The notes under the pieces are model-generated. The model did not search any database. It was not told the origin of the DNA and worked only from the letters and a program-made list of their open reading frames with translations. A stretch of DNA of 64,000 nucleotides. Origin: Fratercula arctica. Its lineage: Eukaryota > Chordata > Aves > Charadriiformes > Alcidae. Made by a program: the position numbers and the translations under genes. Of the stretch, positions 1-13,900 are shown in pieces. Where the stretch lies: assembly GCA_947846985.1 (NCBI GenBank), contig CANTUZ010000008.1:43728817-43792816 (forward strand). The letters run 5' to 3'. Positions within the stretch are counted from its first letter, which is position 1. Every line of letters starts with the position of its first letter.

Positions 1-1840
1 TCCCTACTGAAGGAACTTGCTGGTGTGCCCTCCTAATATATGGCGAGCTGGCTGTTGGCCAGCAGGAAAACATCTTCCTGACCAGGAGCTAGTTGCTTAT
101 GCCCTTTTGAAGCTAAGGTTTACAAACAAAAATTTAACTTACATCAAAGTAGAACTTCTTCTGCACATGACACGGCTTTTGTCTCATTAGGTATCTGCTA
201 TGGGTAAAGGGTTTTTTTTGGGGGGGAGATACAACTCTCCACCGGAAAAATCTGTAAATAACTAAGCCAAGCAAATTGCCACCAGCTCTGAACACAGGTG
301 GGGAAACCCCAGCTGCCTATTACTAGAACTGAAAACCCCTACTTTAAGCTGTGCTCACACATAAGGAGGGTAGGCTTTTGATAACTGTGCTTAATAAACA
401 CAGGCCTGGCTGGCTCACTGTAAATAAACACAAGGCGGTGACAAAACATGAGGAGTGTGCCCTATTTTAGAAACTGATTGTCACAATATATCAATTTAAC
501 TTTGATCTCTTGTCATAAACTTCACAGCACCAAATCCTTAGGTATCTATCATTAGTTAGGCTCCAAATTCAGAGTCAACAACCGGAAGACATATAGAGAA
601 TACATGCAACTGCATTAAATTCTATGTTCATAATCTTTTGCTTTTAATAGTAGATCTGCCACTGAAGTTTAGAGAATACGGAAGCATTTACCAAACATGG
701 CTTTAAGGGTTTACTATTTTTATATAGATTTGATGAAGAATTTGCCGTATCTGTTACTATCAAATGCAATACAGAGATGAGCAATATTAAACAGTATAAA
801 ATGTGTACAAGTTTTAAAGTAAGCACATTAGTATTGAAATTGTTTCCTCTATAAAGGAAAGTTTTTCTCTCTTTTTTTTTTCCCCATTGGTATTACTGGA
901 GGCATTACATAGAAATTCTAGGTGGCAGTGTAAAAGAAACTACTTACTCCCACCGCTATTACCACTACCATTCTGCAGAAACCTGAATGTTTAAAGCCAG
1001 CCTAAACCTCTCAAGCACACATGCAAGTAGTTGCATGCAGGGAACATGCAAACCCAACACCTACCTCCACTTTTCCACCTTTGGAAAGAAATATAAGCAG
1101 GTAAAACAAAAATCTTTCCCTTGACTTTCAAATTGAAAGAGAAACAAGCGTACATCACCTGCCAGAACACCTACCTGTAATCCAGTAATCTTAATTATCT
1201 CTAAAAGACTACAGAGACAAATTCAGCAATACTGGATCACTCGGAAGGGTGAAAAATAATTTCCTACTGCAACTGAACTCACTACATCTGAAGAGGAAAC
1301 AACTATATTTCCATATTTTTGTACTTCATGAGGTTTCTCCTTATGTACTAAAGCATTCTTTATTGCCCCAGGGACTGACCCCATAAGCAAGGGCACCTGT
1401 AAAGTACAAAAACATTTTCCCACTTTGCAGTCACGTGGCTTTTATTGATCTGCTGTTCAGGTCTCATCACAAATAAAGTTATGCAACGTCCATCTTCTGC
1501 AATCAGTCTAGTCACCAAGAATTTCTGCAATCGGTCAGGATTTTTTCGAGGATTACTTCCCATTGACAATTCTTTGAAATGGAACAGAAGACAGGAGGCA
1601 AGAAGAAAACCAGAAAGTGTCCTACCCTAACAAAACCAATCCAGAATTATAGTATAATATTCTTTCCTTGGAGATAATTCTTTCAAAAGTATCCTGTCAG
1701 ACATCTGAATCAACAACTGTATTCTAACCGCCACAGTCACCATCAAATGCTTTAAAAGAACACATAAAGCCTGACCAATTTGAGCAACAAGTGCTGAAAG
1801 GTACTGATAAAAATACTTATAAACCCATTTGGTTACTTAC
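1..1840 (-). other. NCKAP1: NCKAP1 intron 2 (partial)
   Basis: AT-rich intronic sequence. The only notable content is a pair of overlapping minus-strand open frames at about 1223-1569, flanked by plausible splice acceptors, that I could not assign to any family (see findings). No repeat family was recognised. Confidence 0.7.
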
Positions 1841-1951
1841 ATTGTTGTTGCGTGTTTCTACTGCTGGAAACTTCCTGACTATGAATTTGACAGCAGATTC
1901 CAGGTTTTTGTCAATAAGATAGGATGGTTTGGCTTTGGGGTCACCGCATGC
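1841..1951 (-). CDS. NCKAP1: NCKAP1 coding exon 2
   Basis: Residues 37-73 in phase 0 on both sides. On the minus strand the acceptor is TTTTTATAG and the donor GTAAGTAACC. The peptide ends at the Asn-Asn-Asn run; the next conserved residues of the family (Gln-Gln-Leu-Ala) are not found in 1-1840, so the window begins inside intron 2. Confidence 0.95.
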
Positions 1952-4900
1952 CTATAAAAAAATACAATAAAAAATGAAGTAAAAACACAATCACCCACCT
2001 AAAGCTAAGCGATAGTTGCAAATCTGAAGACAAACTAGAAAGATTCTTTGTTTGTTTGTTTTTAGTGAGCAGGTGATAAAATGAAAGGCAAAGTGCAGGG
2101 ACTGTCACAGCTGAAATATGCAATGGGAAACAGTACAGAGATGCTCTTCTACTGAAAAAGATGCATGGAAATATCAAAGCAGTTAGTGCAGAACAGCAGT
2201 GAGGGGAAAAAACTCAATCCTAAAAAAAGGAGAAAAAAATTGTTTCCTTTTAATGCTATTCCTTGTTTGAGGTAGTGTTGTATGCATCTGGAGTCAATAA
2301 ACTGTTAGAAAATTCAATCATGTCATCATCTGTGGAGGACAGTGCTGGGCACATTAAATGATTAAACTATCCTTTGTGAAACAAAACTAAAAGCCCCACC
2401 ACCAAACTGTGTTTCATTTTTCTTTATTAACTGCAAGACAGTTTTCCATTCTACAATAAAACCACCAGTACTTGCCTGAAGTATTCTATTTCCTTAGATT
2501 AAGAACTCAAGTTTTCTCATTTTCTTTACTCCTACAGTAGCATAGTCTGTGCTTTAAAAGCAGCAATCAAGAAATTTCATTACATTTTGATTTCAACAGA
2601 AGTCACAATTAAGCGTTAGGACTCTTCAATAACTTACGTAGACATACCAGAACAGCTTCTGTGGGCAAATGACTGACAAAGCACCTACTTTTGCCAGCTA
2701 CAGTGCATGCTGTCAGACACACTACTACTTCTCAACTACTCTGACTAGTGAGCCATGCTATACCATTTAGTTTGGAGAAACATACTAAAAGCAGCATTAC
2801 TTACATGACAAAATTTGTGCTCAAATTGTATTTTCTCTCAAATATGCATTTACTTTTACAGTCCTCAGAGGGATTTGCAAAGGAGTTTTGTGTCTCATGC
2901 AAAACTAAATTACATGCTAGGCGTTTCTACACAACATAGTGAACTCGAATGACAGCTCATTTAAAAAACTTTTCCACATTAATTTCTATGACCGAGTTGT
3001 GGACTGTAGAGACAGAAGTCATGGAGTATGACACCGATTCTGAAAGCGGGCAAGCGGGCAAAGGGAAGGTGAAAAGCTTTGCAAACCTTCCAAACTTGTC
3101 CTTGCTGGGAAAGCAGTGTAACAAAAAGAGAGAAAAATTACACATAAACAAATTACTCTTAAATTCTAAAATATGTTACATTTAAGTGAAGTAATACACT
3201 ATTACCTACATCCAAGAGAACATTATGATCATCTGTTACTCTAGGCAGCATACTTTCTACTGGATGGTGATTATTCTAGTACTCACATACAACTTTACAT
3301 GTACTTATTAGAATTTTACTATTGTGCAAAGTGATGCTTATAAGCTGAAACATGTAACTTCTAATAATATTTCCAAACTAAGTTCAGGTAGGGAGAGAAA
3401 AAAAAAACGGAGTTAACAAATATCACATGCAACTACAGGGGAAAAAAGGAGAGAAACTCAGTGAAGTTTTACATACCTGAAAAAGAAACGGTAGCCAAGA
3501 AAAAAAACAAAAGAGTCATTATTTTAAGTTTCTAAAACTCCTACCAGTAGCACATGACCATCATGATGTATGCTAACATGCTACTCTGATACCATAGCTC
3601 TTACATTTGCTACCTTACATTTTACCACAAAAATACTACATTTTAATAAAATGTCACAACTGTAATAGTCCAAGAGGAATTTATACGGAAAATAAACTCA
3701 GCAACATCCACATTATCAATTAGATATTAAATAGTTGCTTCAATATTTTCACAGCAGCAAACAACACGTGCCAAAGAAGATCTGTTCTGTACACTTTAAA
3801 GTCTTTACACAATTTCAAAAGTAAAAATTATACTGCAAATAGCCATCGAAAAAATAAACAACGGGCTTCAAATTCACGGAGTCTTAATTAACTAGATGTC
3901 ATGGGTTTGTCAGAATCTGTGTCAGATTATTTCAACTTTCTGTCCTTCTCACACATTGTATAGCTTTCTCTACTAAAAGAAGGATTACAAGCTATAGGAA
4001 ACAGTTTAACAGACAACATATATTTGTGGCCTGTTAAAATCCAATATGGTTGCTCTTATATAGGAGATAACTGCCACCATTGACTTCCTAATAATTTTCA
4101 GCCTGAATTGAAACGTTACTTCCACATACTCCTTATTTTTCCTAGCAACAGGTATTTTTCCTCTTATAAATCAGCTCTCCTAAATGTTTACTAAAAATTA
4201 TGTTCTACATGGGCCTTCAGATACAGATCATTCACATGGAAACAGATGTATGAAAACCCTAACAGGCACATCCTCACGTGGCTTCAGGAACTCAGTTCCC
4301 AGAGATCACTAATATTATCCTCAGTCTAACTGTCAATCCCCTCAATATACCTGAATATGCAATAGAGAGCTTTGTTCCTTCCCATTGTTTGTTTGCTAAC
4401 GTCACACTGTAAGCAACTCTAATTCTTCCTACTAATAAACTACACAAGACTGATCCATGGATAAGAAAGAAAACTGCTGCAAGATACAAAAGGTTAAAGA
4501 TATCCTTCCTACATTTCAAAATTCCACCTTCTAAAAAGCTGTACAAGCCCACCTACATGGACTGAATAGGAGGAGAACAGACACCATCGAACGACTGGGT
4601 CGATGCCTTTTCCTTCCCTCTCCCATATTCCACAGCAGCTCAGCTCCTTCCTAAGAACTGTTATTATTTGATTACTAACTGTTGTTGCACCAATACAGTT
4701 TTCATCTGTACTGTTACCTGCATTCAGCATCACATGTAAAACTGTCTACGTAAGCTAAACCTCTCCTAAAAGGCCAAACACACCTATGAAGATCAAGATC
4801 ACTACAGTTCACTCTAGAAAGTATAAAAGAATGAAAATACGAACCCCAAATCTAGCACTTTCGCACAAGTGTGAATGTGTGATAAGGCACATAAACACAA

Positions 4901-7900
4901 TTTTGCACAGTAGAAAGAACAAAGACATCGAGGGCAACAGTCTTAGAACATAGATAAAAAAAGGTAGCTTTTGCTTTTAATTGTTGTATTAGTCAATACA
5001 AAATCCCTTGTCAGTACTGCAATAGGCAGAAACATCATGGTACAACATACAAAGATCACTTTGCCGTCTACAGCTCTCCAGCATTCAAATAGAATTTTGA
5101 GAATTAGCCAAATGCTGTAGTGCTTTCTCAATCAGCCTCAGATATCACTTTTCCCCCTAAGTGGGCTGCAATAACCTTTTTTCATTTCTTATTTAAAAAA
5201 ACCAAAACCAACAACAGGATGGCTACAGTTTTTGGGCATTAAAAAGAAATTCATGAAGTAAAAGTGTTCTTACTAGTGCAGCATTCATGGAATACAGCTC
5301 TGAAGCTACGGGATTCCAGCTGCTTCAGCCCTGAAATAATATACCCAAAGAATCTCCCAGCAGTCATCTCTAAATTCCTTTGTACATTACTAAACAGCTG
5401 TCAAGCAGTTATGCTGAAAAAGATGATGCAAAGCTACCATTAGAGACTAATTTAAGTAATTAAAAAAAGAAACTAAAAAGGACTCAGACACTGGATTTCT
5501 ATCAAGTTACACAGCATTTCTTTCCACAGCACTTTAGAATTGTACCCTCCTATAAGTGGACGTCCTTTCCTGATCTGATTCTATGCATCCAACTCTAACA
5601 AGAACCTCATGATTTCTATACCTAAGAGATTCATTATTCAGAATACATCTCTGCTATCATATGCACACGCTATCAAACTTCAGGTCAGACAGATCAGACT
5701 ACATGTACTCTTTAGAGATGCTTCACTATGCCATACGTTTTGAATTAAAGCAGTGTTTTCCTATCTACCCTAATAATCTAGACAACTAGATTATTATTAT
5801 TAAACAAAATTCAGACTCTATTCTTTACTTCATGCTACTAGGTTCTTCTATACTATTTTCACTTTGAAAATGAAAAAAACTACATAGCTTCACTTTCTAG
5901 GTTGTACTCATTCAGAAGTGGTCAACAAGAAAATATCCAACAACAACAGTCTGCTTAAGGTCTACATTTACGATAAGCATCCCCTAAAGAAGGACAACAA
6001 ATCCAGCACAGCTGCCTTCAGCCCACAGTACACCAACATTAAGATACACAGCACAAAGACCTTTTGCCCCAGCCCAGTTACAGCTATCCCTGCGAAAAAT
6101 CAAAGCCTCACATTTTCCTTCCTACTTGAGGACAGAAGACATTGGAGGAGAACAAAAAACCACCCAGCAACAAAATTACTACATATATCCATGTCATGCG
6201 ACACGAATAAAGGGACGTTTATGTTCAGGTACAACCACTGTCAAAAGCCAGCGCCACAGCACAGTATGCAGGGTGCAAACTTCCATTTAGAACACCTAAA
6301 CTTCATGCCTTTTACATACACCTGCCACGTGTCCTTGAGTAAGAACATTGGGAAGTATTACTTGAGTTACATGGGGTAGGATGATAAAAAAGCCTAAATG
6401 TGTTACTGTACTGTAGAAATACCTTCTTTATACTTCTTTTTGTTGCTAAGCCCCACCTATTCTAAATGATTAATGGGGCTGTTTCCCAATAAAAGAGAAA
6501 GAGGGCTATTTGAATCAGTCATTTCCTATTTTCATCCCCCAAACCCCCTACATCAGAAAATTATGATAAAAAAAAGTAATATTTTGCAGCAATTTAATGT
6601 GGTTTTATTACTTGACTTACTGTTACTGCAGACTTGAGATAAAACACTGCTGAGCACAGTTCCACTGGACTGTGACAACACAGTCTGAAATAATCTTAGT
6701 CAACAAATCACCTCACCTTCAAGTTTCATTTACAAATGAATCTAAACTAAAAATCTCTGTGAATTTCTCAATTCCATAAATTTCAATGACAGCAAAAAAC
6801 ATGCCATCTCCTGAGTTAGTTACATTCAATAGCAAATGGAAATACAGTAAGATTTCTCATATTAAAAAAATGGGAAAAGCTCCCGTACGTACCGTTTACA
6901 GTTTACTACAGCACATTCTCTTGGCAGGCAAGAAAGGCACGCACAGTGACACTGTTCTTCTTCCCTTGTAATAGTGCTGGCATTAAAGACTTCACCCTAA
7001 AATGTAGCTATAAGTTGCAATGCCTGTTTCGCAGACATGCATTCTATAAATTATACTAAATAATACATGGCAAAGAAACATTCAAAGAGACAGGTTCATC
7101 AATTACCTTGAAATTTCTGTAGGACAAAACATATTTATTCTTTGTTTCTCTCATGTGTTTAAAATAATGAGATTACCAACTGACAATCTCTAACTTTGAA
7201 AGACCAAAGCTACTGAGAAGGAGATGAATAATCAATAAAGAGCGGCTTTGAACGGTGAATACGTAAGGAAAAAGTTCATTCTACATTTGCCTTAACATCT
7301 CTGATGAAGCCTGCTGCAATTCTCGTGAGACCCTACCTGGAGTACTGCATCCAGCTCTGGAGCCCCCAACATCAGAAGGACATGGACCTATTGGAGCAGG
7401 TCCAGAGGAGGCCACAAAGATGCTCAGAGGGCTGGAGCACCTCTCCTATGAAGGCAGGCTGAGAGAGTTGGGGTTCTTCAGCCTGGAGAAGAGAAGGCTC
7501 CGGGGAGACCTTATAGTAGCCTTCCAGTACCTAAAAGGGGGCCTATAAGAAAGCAGGGAGGGACTCTATATGAGGAAATGTAGCGATAGGATGAGGGGGA
7601 ACTGTTTCAAACTGAAAGAGGGGAGATTTAGATGAGATCTGAGGAAGAAATTCTTTGCTGTGAGGGGGGTGAGCCCCTGGCCCAGGTTGCCCAGAGAAGC
7701 TGTGGCTGCCCCATCCCTGGAGGGGTTCAAGGCCAGGTTGGACAGGGCTTGGAGCAACCTGATCTGGTGGGAGGTGTCCCCGCCCAGGGCAGGGGTGGGA
7801 CTGGGTGGGCTTTAAGGTCCCTTCCAATCCAAACCATTCTACGGTTTGCTTTGCTGTACTTTAGATTTTGTGGAAGCCTAAGTTTATTATTAAACAGGCT

Positions 7901-10900
7901 TGTCCCAGATGAGCTTTGTGAATGAAGCCTTGTTCCTCCCAGCAGCTACACAAACAGATGCAAGAATTAGTTGGTCACACATGGACAAATTATTAGAGTC
8001 TAGTTTAGTATTTGTGATGACTAAAATTTAACTGTCCTACACCAGTACCACTGTACCAAGTAAATCACTTTACTGATGTTTGCAGTTACATAAATGATAC
8101 TTGTACAAAAGGTAAACCTGTATTTTGATATATAAACTGTGCTACAAGATTCAGCCAGAACTGTATTGTTGCCATGATCCAACCAGGATCTGGAAGCAGA
8201 AGAAAGTCTGCAGTTAACTAACTTTTGGACAGTCTCTATAGGCCTTGGACAAATCCAAAATATGGCTCAAAATTATTATAAATTTAACAGCTATTGCACT
8301 CTTCACGCACAAAGGTTCAAAAGTTTGAAAGACAGCGCACTTTCATATTAATTCAAAATTACAATTAAAGGTGTTAAAAGTCAGTCCAGTGTTTCCTACA
8401 GCTAAGCAAGACTTCTTCCCCACCATTATTCATTACTTGATGTGTCTTGAATGCCCAAGTATATACTTTATTTTAAATCCTAGTGTATCTCTACTCAGAG
8501 ATCCAACCCATTAAAATGTAAACTCATGTGAAACCCGAAGAAAAGGCTAGAAAGGACCCTGAAAAATTGTGTACCCTACTTTCCTGTTCCAAAGCAGGAT
8601 CAACTGTATCTGTATCGCGCCTGGGAGATGTCTGCCAAATCTTTACCTACAGGTCTCCAACAGGCTACATTCAAAAACATTCACACAGTCTTTTCCAATA
8701 ATATTTAATGGTATTTTTCATTAGAAAGTTCTAACATGTAAACTGAACTTTTCTCACTACAATTTAATCCATCACTTCTTGATCTCTGTGGCCATACTGA
8801 ATTGCACAAACTATTCCTCTTCTCTCTACAGCAGTCCTAAATACTTTAAAACTTGTATCACTTACTAACTTACTTTAAAAACATCCTTACATTTTCTTAA
8901 TGGGTGAAATTTTCTGCATCACTGGTCTTTCTTATTACTCCGCTCTGGACTTTCTCCATTTTATCCACATCTTTCTTGAAAACCGTGTCAAACCAGATAC
9001 ATTTCAGATGAGCCACGTAGAGCAAAAGAATTACTTCCTTTGTCTTCAGACTATCTTGCTCACACATTTATAAACCTCATGTCATCCCTGATTTTTTGAA
9101 GCAAAACTTCATTGGCTAATGTTTGCCCTGAGACAGCCCTAACCTTTCCTGGCTATTTTCTGCACACTTGCTATCTCCTTACTTTTAATTTCGTATTTTA
9201 AATTTCACTAAGCACAAAATAGCTTGCAATCATACTTGCTCAACCACCTCCAAGTTTGTTAGACCATACCTACAATTTGTTAAGCTCAAACTGAATTCCA
9301 AATAGGTTCTTCATTATTTCTGTAGCTTCTCCCAGTTTCCTATCACCCACTAATTTAACAGGCACGGTGCAGTCATCATCTAGGTTGTTAACGCACAGAG
9401 TGACTGGAACCAGAGGTGAAACACACCCAAGGAGACCCTGCTGAACCATGGTCTGATAATGAGATCTTCGTTCCCCTTCCCTAACACAGTTATCCAGCTG
9501 CTTTCATCATTACAACTTCATCCAGACTACTTCCTCAGACTGTTCGTGAGAACAATCAGATGAAGTAATGTCAGCAGCCTTGCCAAGGTTAATGTGTAAA
9601 ATATCTACTAAGTTGTCCATACTAGAGTGACCTGTCACCTCACCAATGAAAGAAACAGGCTTGGTTTACCACTATCTGTACATTGATAAATTCATATTGC
9701 CCTCTTGAGTTTGCAGCACCTGTTTAAGCAAGCACTTGGTTCTACTCATCAAATATGGGGCAGGTCAAATGCAAAGGAAAAAAATGAAGAGAAGTTTCAC
9801 TGCCACAAAACTTTCCCTAACTGTAATTTACAAAGTAACATCTTAATAAAAGAAGGCAAGGCAATGGGGATGTCTTGCCTATTCTGAATCTAAAATGTCA
9901 ACTGTTCAGACCTTTTAGCTGCACCCCCTCTGCCCACAATCTTAAAAATCTCTTGCAACTAAAACTGGATTTGTTTTTGTGTCAACCCATGGCAGGGCAA
10001 ATGAACAGGGATTGGGGGAGCAGGTAATTCATATTTGTAAACAAAGAAACAATGCAAGATAATTCTGGGTATCCACACTTGATACAAAAGGATAAATCCA
10101 CCTGGCTCTCTCTCTGTATATTTTAGAAGATATCATGGTATATTTTCATACGGTATTAGAAAGTCTCATTGTTTCTTGACAAAATTAGCTGCGTTTCTCA
10201 ATTAAAAAAAAAAAAGAAAGTGTGACATGGTATCATCGGTCTTTGTTTGCTTCCTGAGCAAAGGAATTCTTGTATTTATTTTTTTTTATTGACAGCACTG
10301 ACTGTAAGTTTGTTTGGGGTTTCCTCATCCTCTTATCAGCAGGACAGTATTCTGAGCTATTCCTCAAAGATCATAATCACAAACACAAATAGACCAATAT
10401 ATACTGGCATCTTAACCTTTAAAGAACTGCTGACATCTATCGAGCACTGGAAGCAACACTGCCCCACCCTAAGACGCTTCCTGATGACCTGAAGACATTA
10501 TCTGTTCTTTCCAATACCAAACTTTCAATTCAAAACAATATTATTTGTGAGCTTTTCCTCTCAGCTCAAAGCTCCACGCTCCAGCACAGAGCTCAGTGTC
10601 AAAAGGGTGATCTGATCCTACACCCTTCCAAACTTCAGAGCTGTGCAGATTGGAAACTTCTGCGTGTTCTGACAGTCAGCAAAAATCTCTCCTAATTCTT
10701 CCTGAATAACTGCTCTAGTGCCCAAGCAAAATAAAACACTTTATTGACTGGCTTTTGCAGCTGTCCCCCTGCAATATGAAGACTTTGTCAGGTCCTCTCC
10801 AGTCCAGTTTTGGAGCTTTTGGGATCTTTTTCTTCACCGCAACCTCAGGAGCGGTGTAAAAGGCTGGTCTCTTCAGCCTTGGCTGATCTGACCAACTTGT

Positions 10901-13900
10901 CACCATTTTACCACAGGAGACCTCATGCATTCCTCCTCTTTCCCTCACAGCATATGCCTTCTTTTGCGCTTTTGAAAAGAGCATGCACTTTAACTGCTGC
11001 GGAAGAGAAAATAAATAGGGAAAATAAAAAGTAGCCAGTCTTTAAAACGGCTAACAAGTAATGTCCTCAATACAGGTAAAAATCCAATATTTCAACTACT
11101 GCATCTTTAAAGAACTACCTGGCAATTAATTACCTGCTAAACTATTTTAAACCTGGCTTCATACTAAACTATGTGGTGCTCACAATAGGATTGGGATCAC
11201 ATTTTTGGTTTGGAACAGTGAAGATAAAGTCACATAAAGCACCTGCAAATATTTATTCTGTTCCTTATCTATGACTTCAGTTTGGTTATGCAGTTCATAT
11301 CTAAGAACTGGTTTAAGATTCTCATTTTTCAGATACTACGTAACCATCAGAATTGTGAAAAATCACAGGAATTAGTTTTGTTAATGACATTTTAAGAAAA
11401 ATTCTGCATGTGAATATAAAACCTGTACTGTGAAGAACAGCACACTGCTAGCAAAGCAATTAATGATAAATAACAGACGCATCACGTTTGAATAACATAT
11501 ACTCTAAATAATTCAAAACCCTAACTGTTTACAGTAGCACTGCTTCAACATTCATCAAAATCACACTTCCTTGATTTGCTCTGACTAAATCTATACTTCA
11601 GATATTTTAAGATGAAATCTCTTACTGCAGATAGTCCCCAGTATCCAAGAGTTTTATAAACAAGCAAAAGACAGGCCCAGAGAAAACAAGATTATTCCTC
11701 TACCACCACTCTTGAACAATACACTTAATTGACAATACTGGCAGCATCACACAAAGCTTACCAACAGTCTTGGTCCGCTCTGAACGATAACGACAAAATT
11801 CAAGTTTCACCTGAGCCAGAATGGCATGAAAAAAACCCTGCTGTCTTTGACTTACAGGCGTTTGGTTGTAGGCAAGTAATGACAAGAGAGTTATATGGAA
11901 AAGCAATAACAAAATTGCTAGCTTGGATAATTGAGGATAAATTCTTAAAAAGCAGAAGGAACAAAACAGGAAAGCAACTGCAACGGGAAGAGTTCCAAGT
12001 TCAGGACTAATTCTGGTCCCAGTACAAAAAGACAGTGAAAGCAGCAGGCAAAGGGTCATCCTTTGAAGTACCAGCAGCAACAAAAAAGTCCATCTCCACA
12101 GAGACCAAATGCAAGTTTTGTCTCATCATCCACTATTACTTTCGTAGCTCCATTTTTCATAGTTTCCATGTCACTCTCAGAGGCAAAACCCTATATATTC
12201 AGATACTCTATCTTAAAAACAACAAACTTTGAACTACTACAACAACGGCACAGAAGGTCAGTAGACAGAAAATGATGAACAATTAACAGCTATAAGCACA
12301 ATGACATCAAAACTGAAATTTATATAGGAAGATGAAGTACAAATATCAAGTTTCTAACTGCTTTTAACAACTTCTGTAATTCCTTGGGAAGTAAAATTGT
12401 CCTGCTTTGTTTTTAACAGTGGAGAAAATTCTTAATCTTTTAAAATCTACTCCCTAGACAGCATCTATAGCAATCTGTACAGCAGCTACAAATACTTCAC
12501 CTCTCACTTCCTCTTATTAAAAAAAGTCTTAACCATTTCCTTTAACCGCAATACCACATATTGTGTGGTTATCTCTAGCAACTTGAGTTTCGGTGTCGTC
12601 TTCAATGGAGGAAGCTGTAAGAGTCTTAAAGAGCAGTTTTAGAATCCACTGCTTTCAGAGGGGGAAAAAGTAAAAAGAAAAAAAAGAAAGCACGAAATAA
12701 AGAAAAATAAAGTGCTGCAAGCAGCCAGCTATGCTGCAGCTGGTCTGAAGAAAAATCCACAATAAAATACAGTAATCGATCCTGAGATTTCTAGGGCTCA
12801 CCATCAGAGCTAGCTAGTTACCACTGTCAAACAGTACACGCTGCAGCTTAAGAAAACAATTATTTGAATCACAAATTACTATATGAATACACAGAGTTGT
12901 GTCTGAGACATATCCAGATTTGCAAAACTATACATCACACAATAATCAAGCCACTTGGACATGCCTCCTCTCTCTCTGTACGCAAGACCTACGCAATTTT
13001 GGACTCAGTTCATGACATTTGCAGGAAAAACTGGTGCTACCTCTTGTGCTGATACTCCCCTACCGAGACCCTATTTGCTTGCATCATTTCACTAACACAA
13101 GCAATGGCAGAAGTTACCACCACCATATGGGCAAAAGCACTCAGGACTCTGCGATCTAAACATAACAGTGGAAATGTGTCTGTAGGCACTGGACTGCTTA
13201 ACATGAGTAAGTGTCCCCAAACCAGAACTCTGGTAACAAAAACAGAGGCTGCACTCACAATTGTCAAGACAAGGTTTAATTTTTCCTGACTCATTTCCTG
13301 CCTTCTCCCCACAAAGTATGGCTATGCTCACACGAAATTCCCCTAGCCTGTTTTTCACCTAGCGTACTTCTCTCAAAGCATAACAAGAGCATTCACCTCA
13401 CAAATGACTTCCCCGTTTTAATGCTTTCCCCCATAAATAGGGAATTTCTCGTTTGTGTTAATAATTGTAACAATGTAATCACACTTTTAAGTTGAAGCAA
13501 TTTTCCAACAAACAAAACTGCAAAATATAAGTAACCTGACTTCTATATATGGAACGAGAAGAATTTGCAATAAGTTAGAATGCTTTATTTATGTCAGTGA
13601 AGGTCTGCAGAAACACTTAAGTGCACACTACTGACATTGCTTTGGATCAACGCTGACTTTGGAATACTGCAGTCATCTGGTTTTTTTCCTGGAACCAACA
13701 CCTTAATTAAAATCAACACTGCAACTGATATAGCCAAGTAGCCCTTACTGCTTCTGAAGTACAAGTCCCCCATATGAGCAAAACAATTTGACAAAACACA
13801 TCCTTTAGCTCGGATCCGTTAGGCAAGATAGCTCCCTAAACTTGGGTTTAGAAGTCAGTGATCAAGGAAGCACCTAAAACTCTCAAATTTCTTCTGCTAT

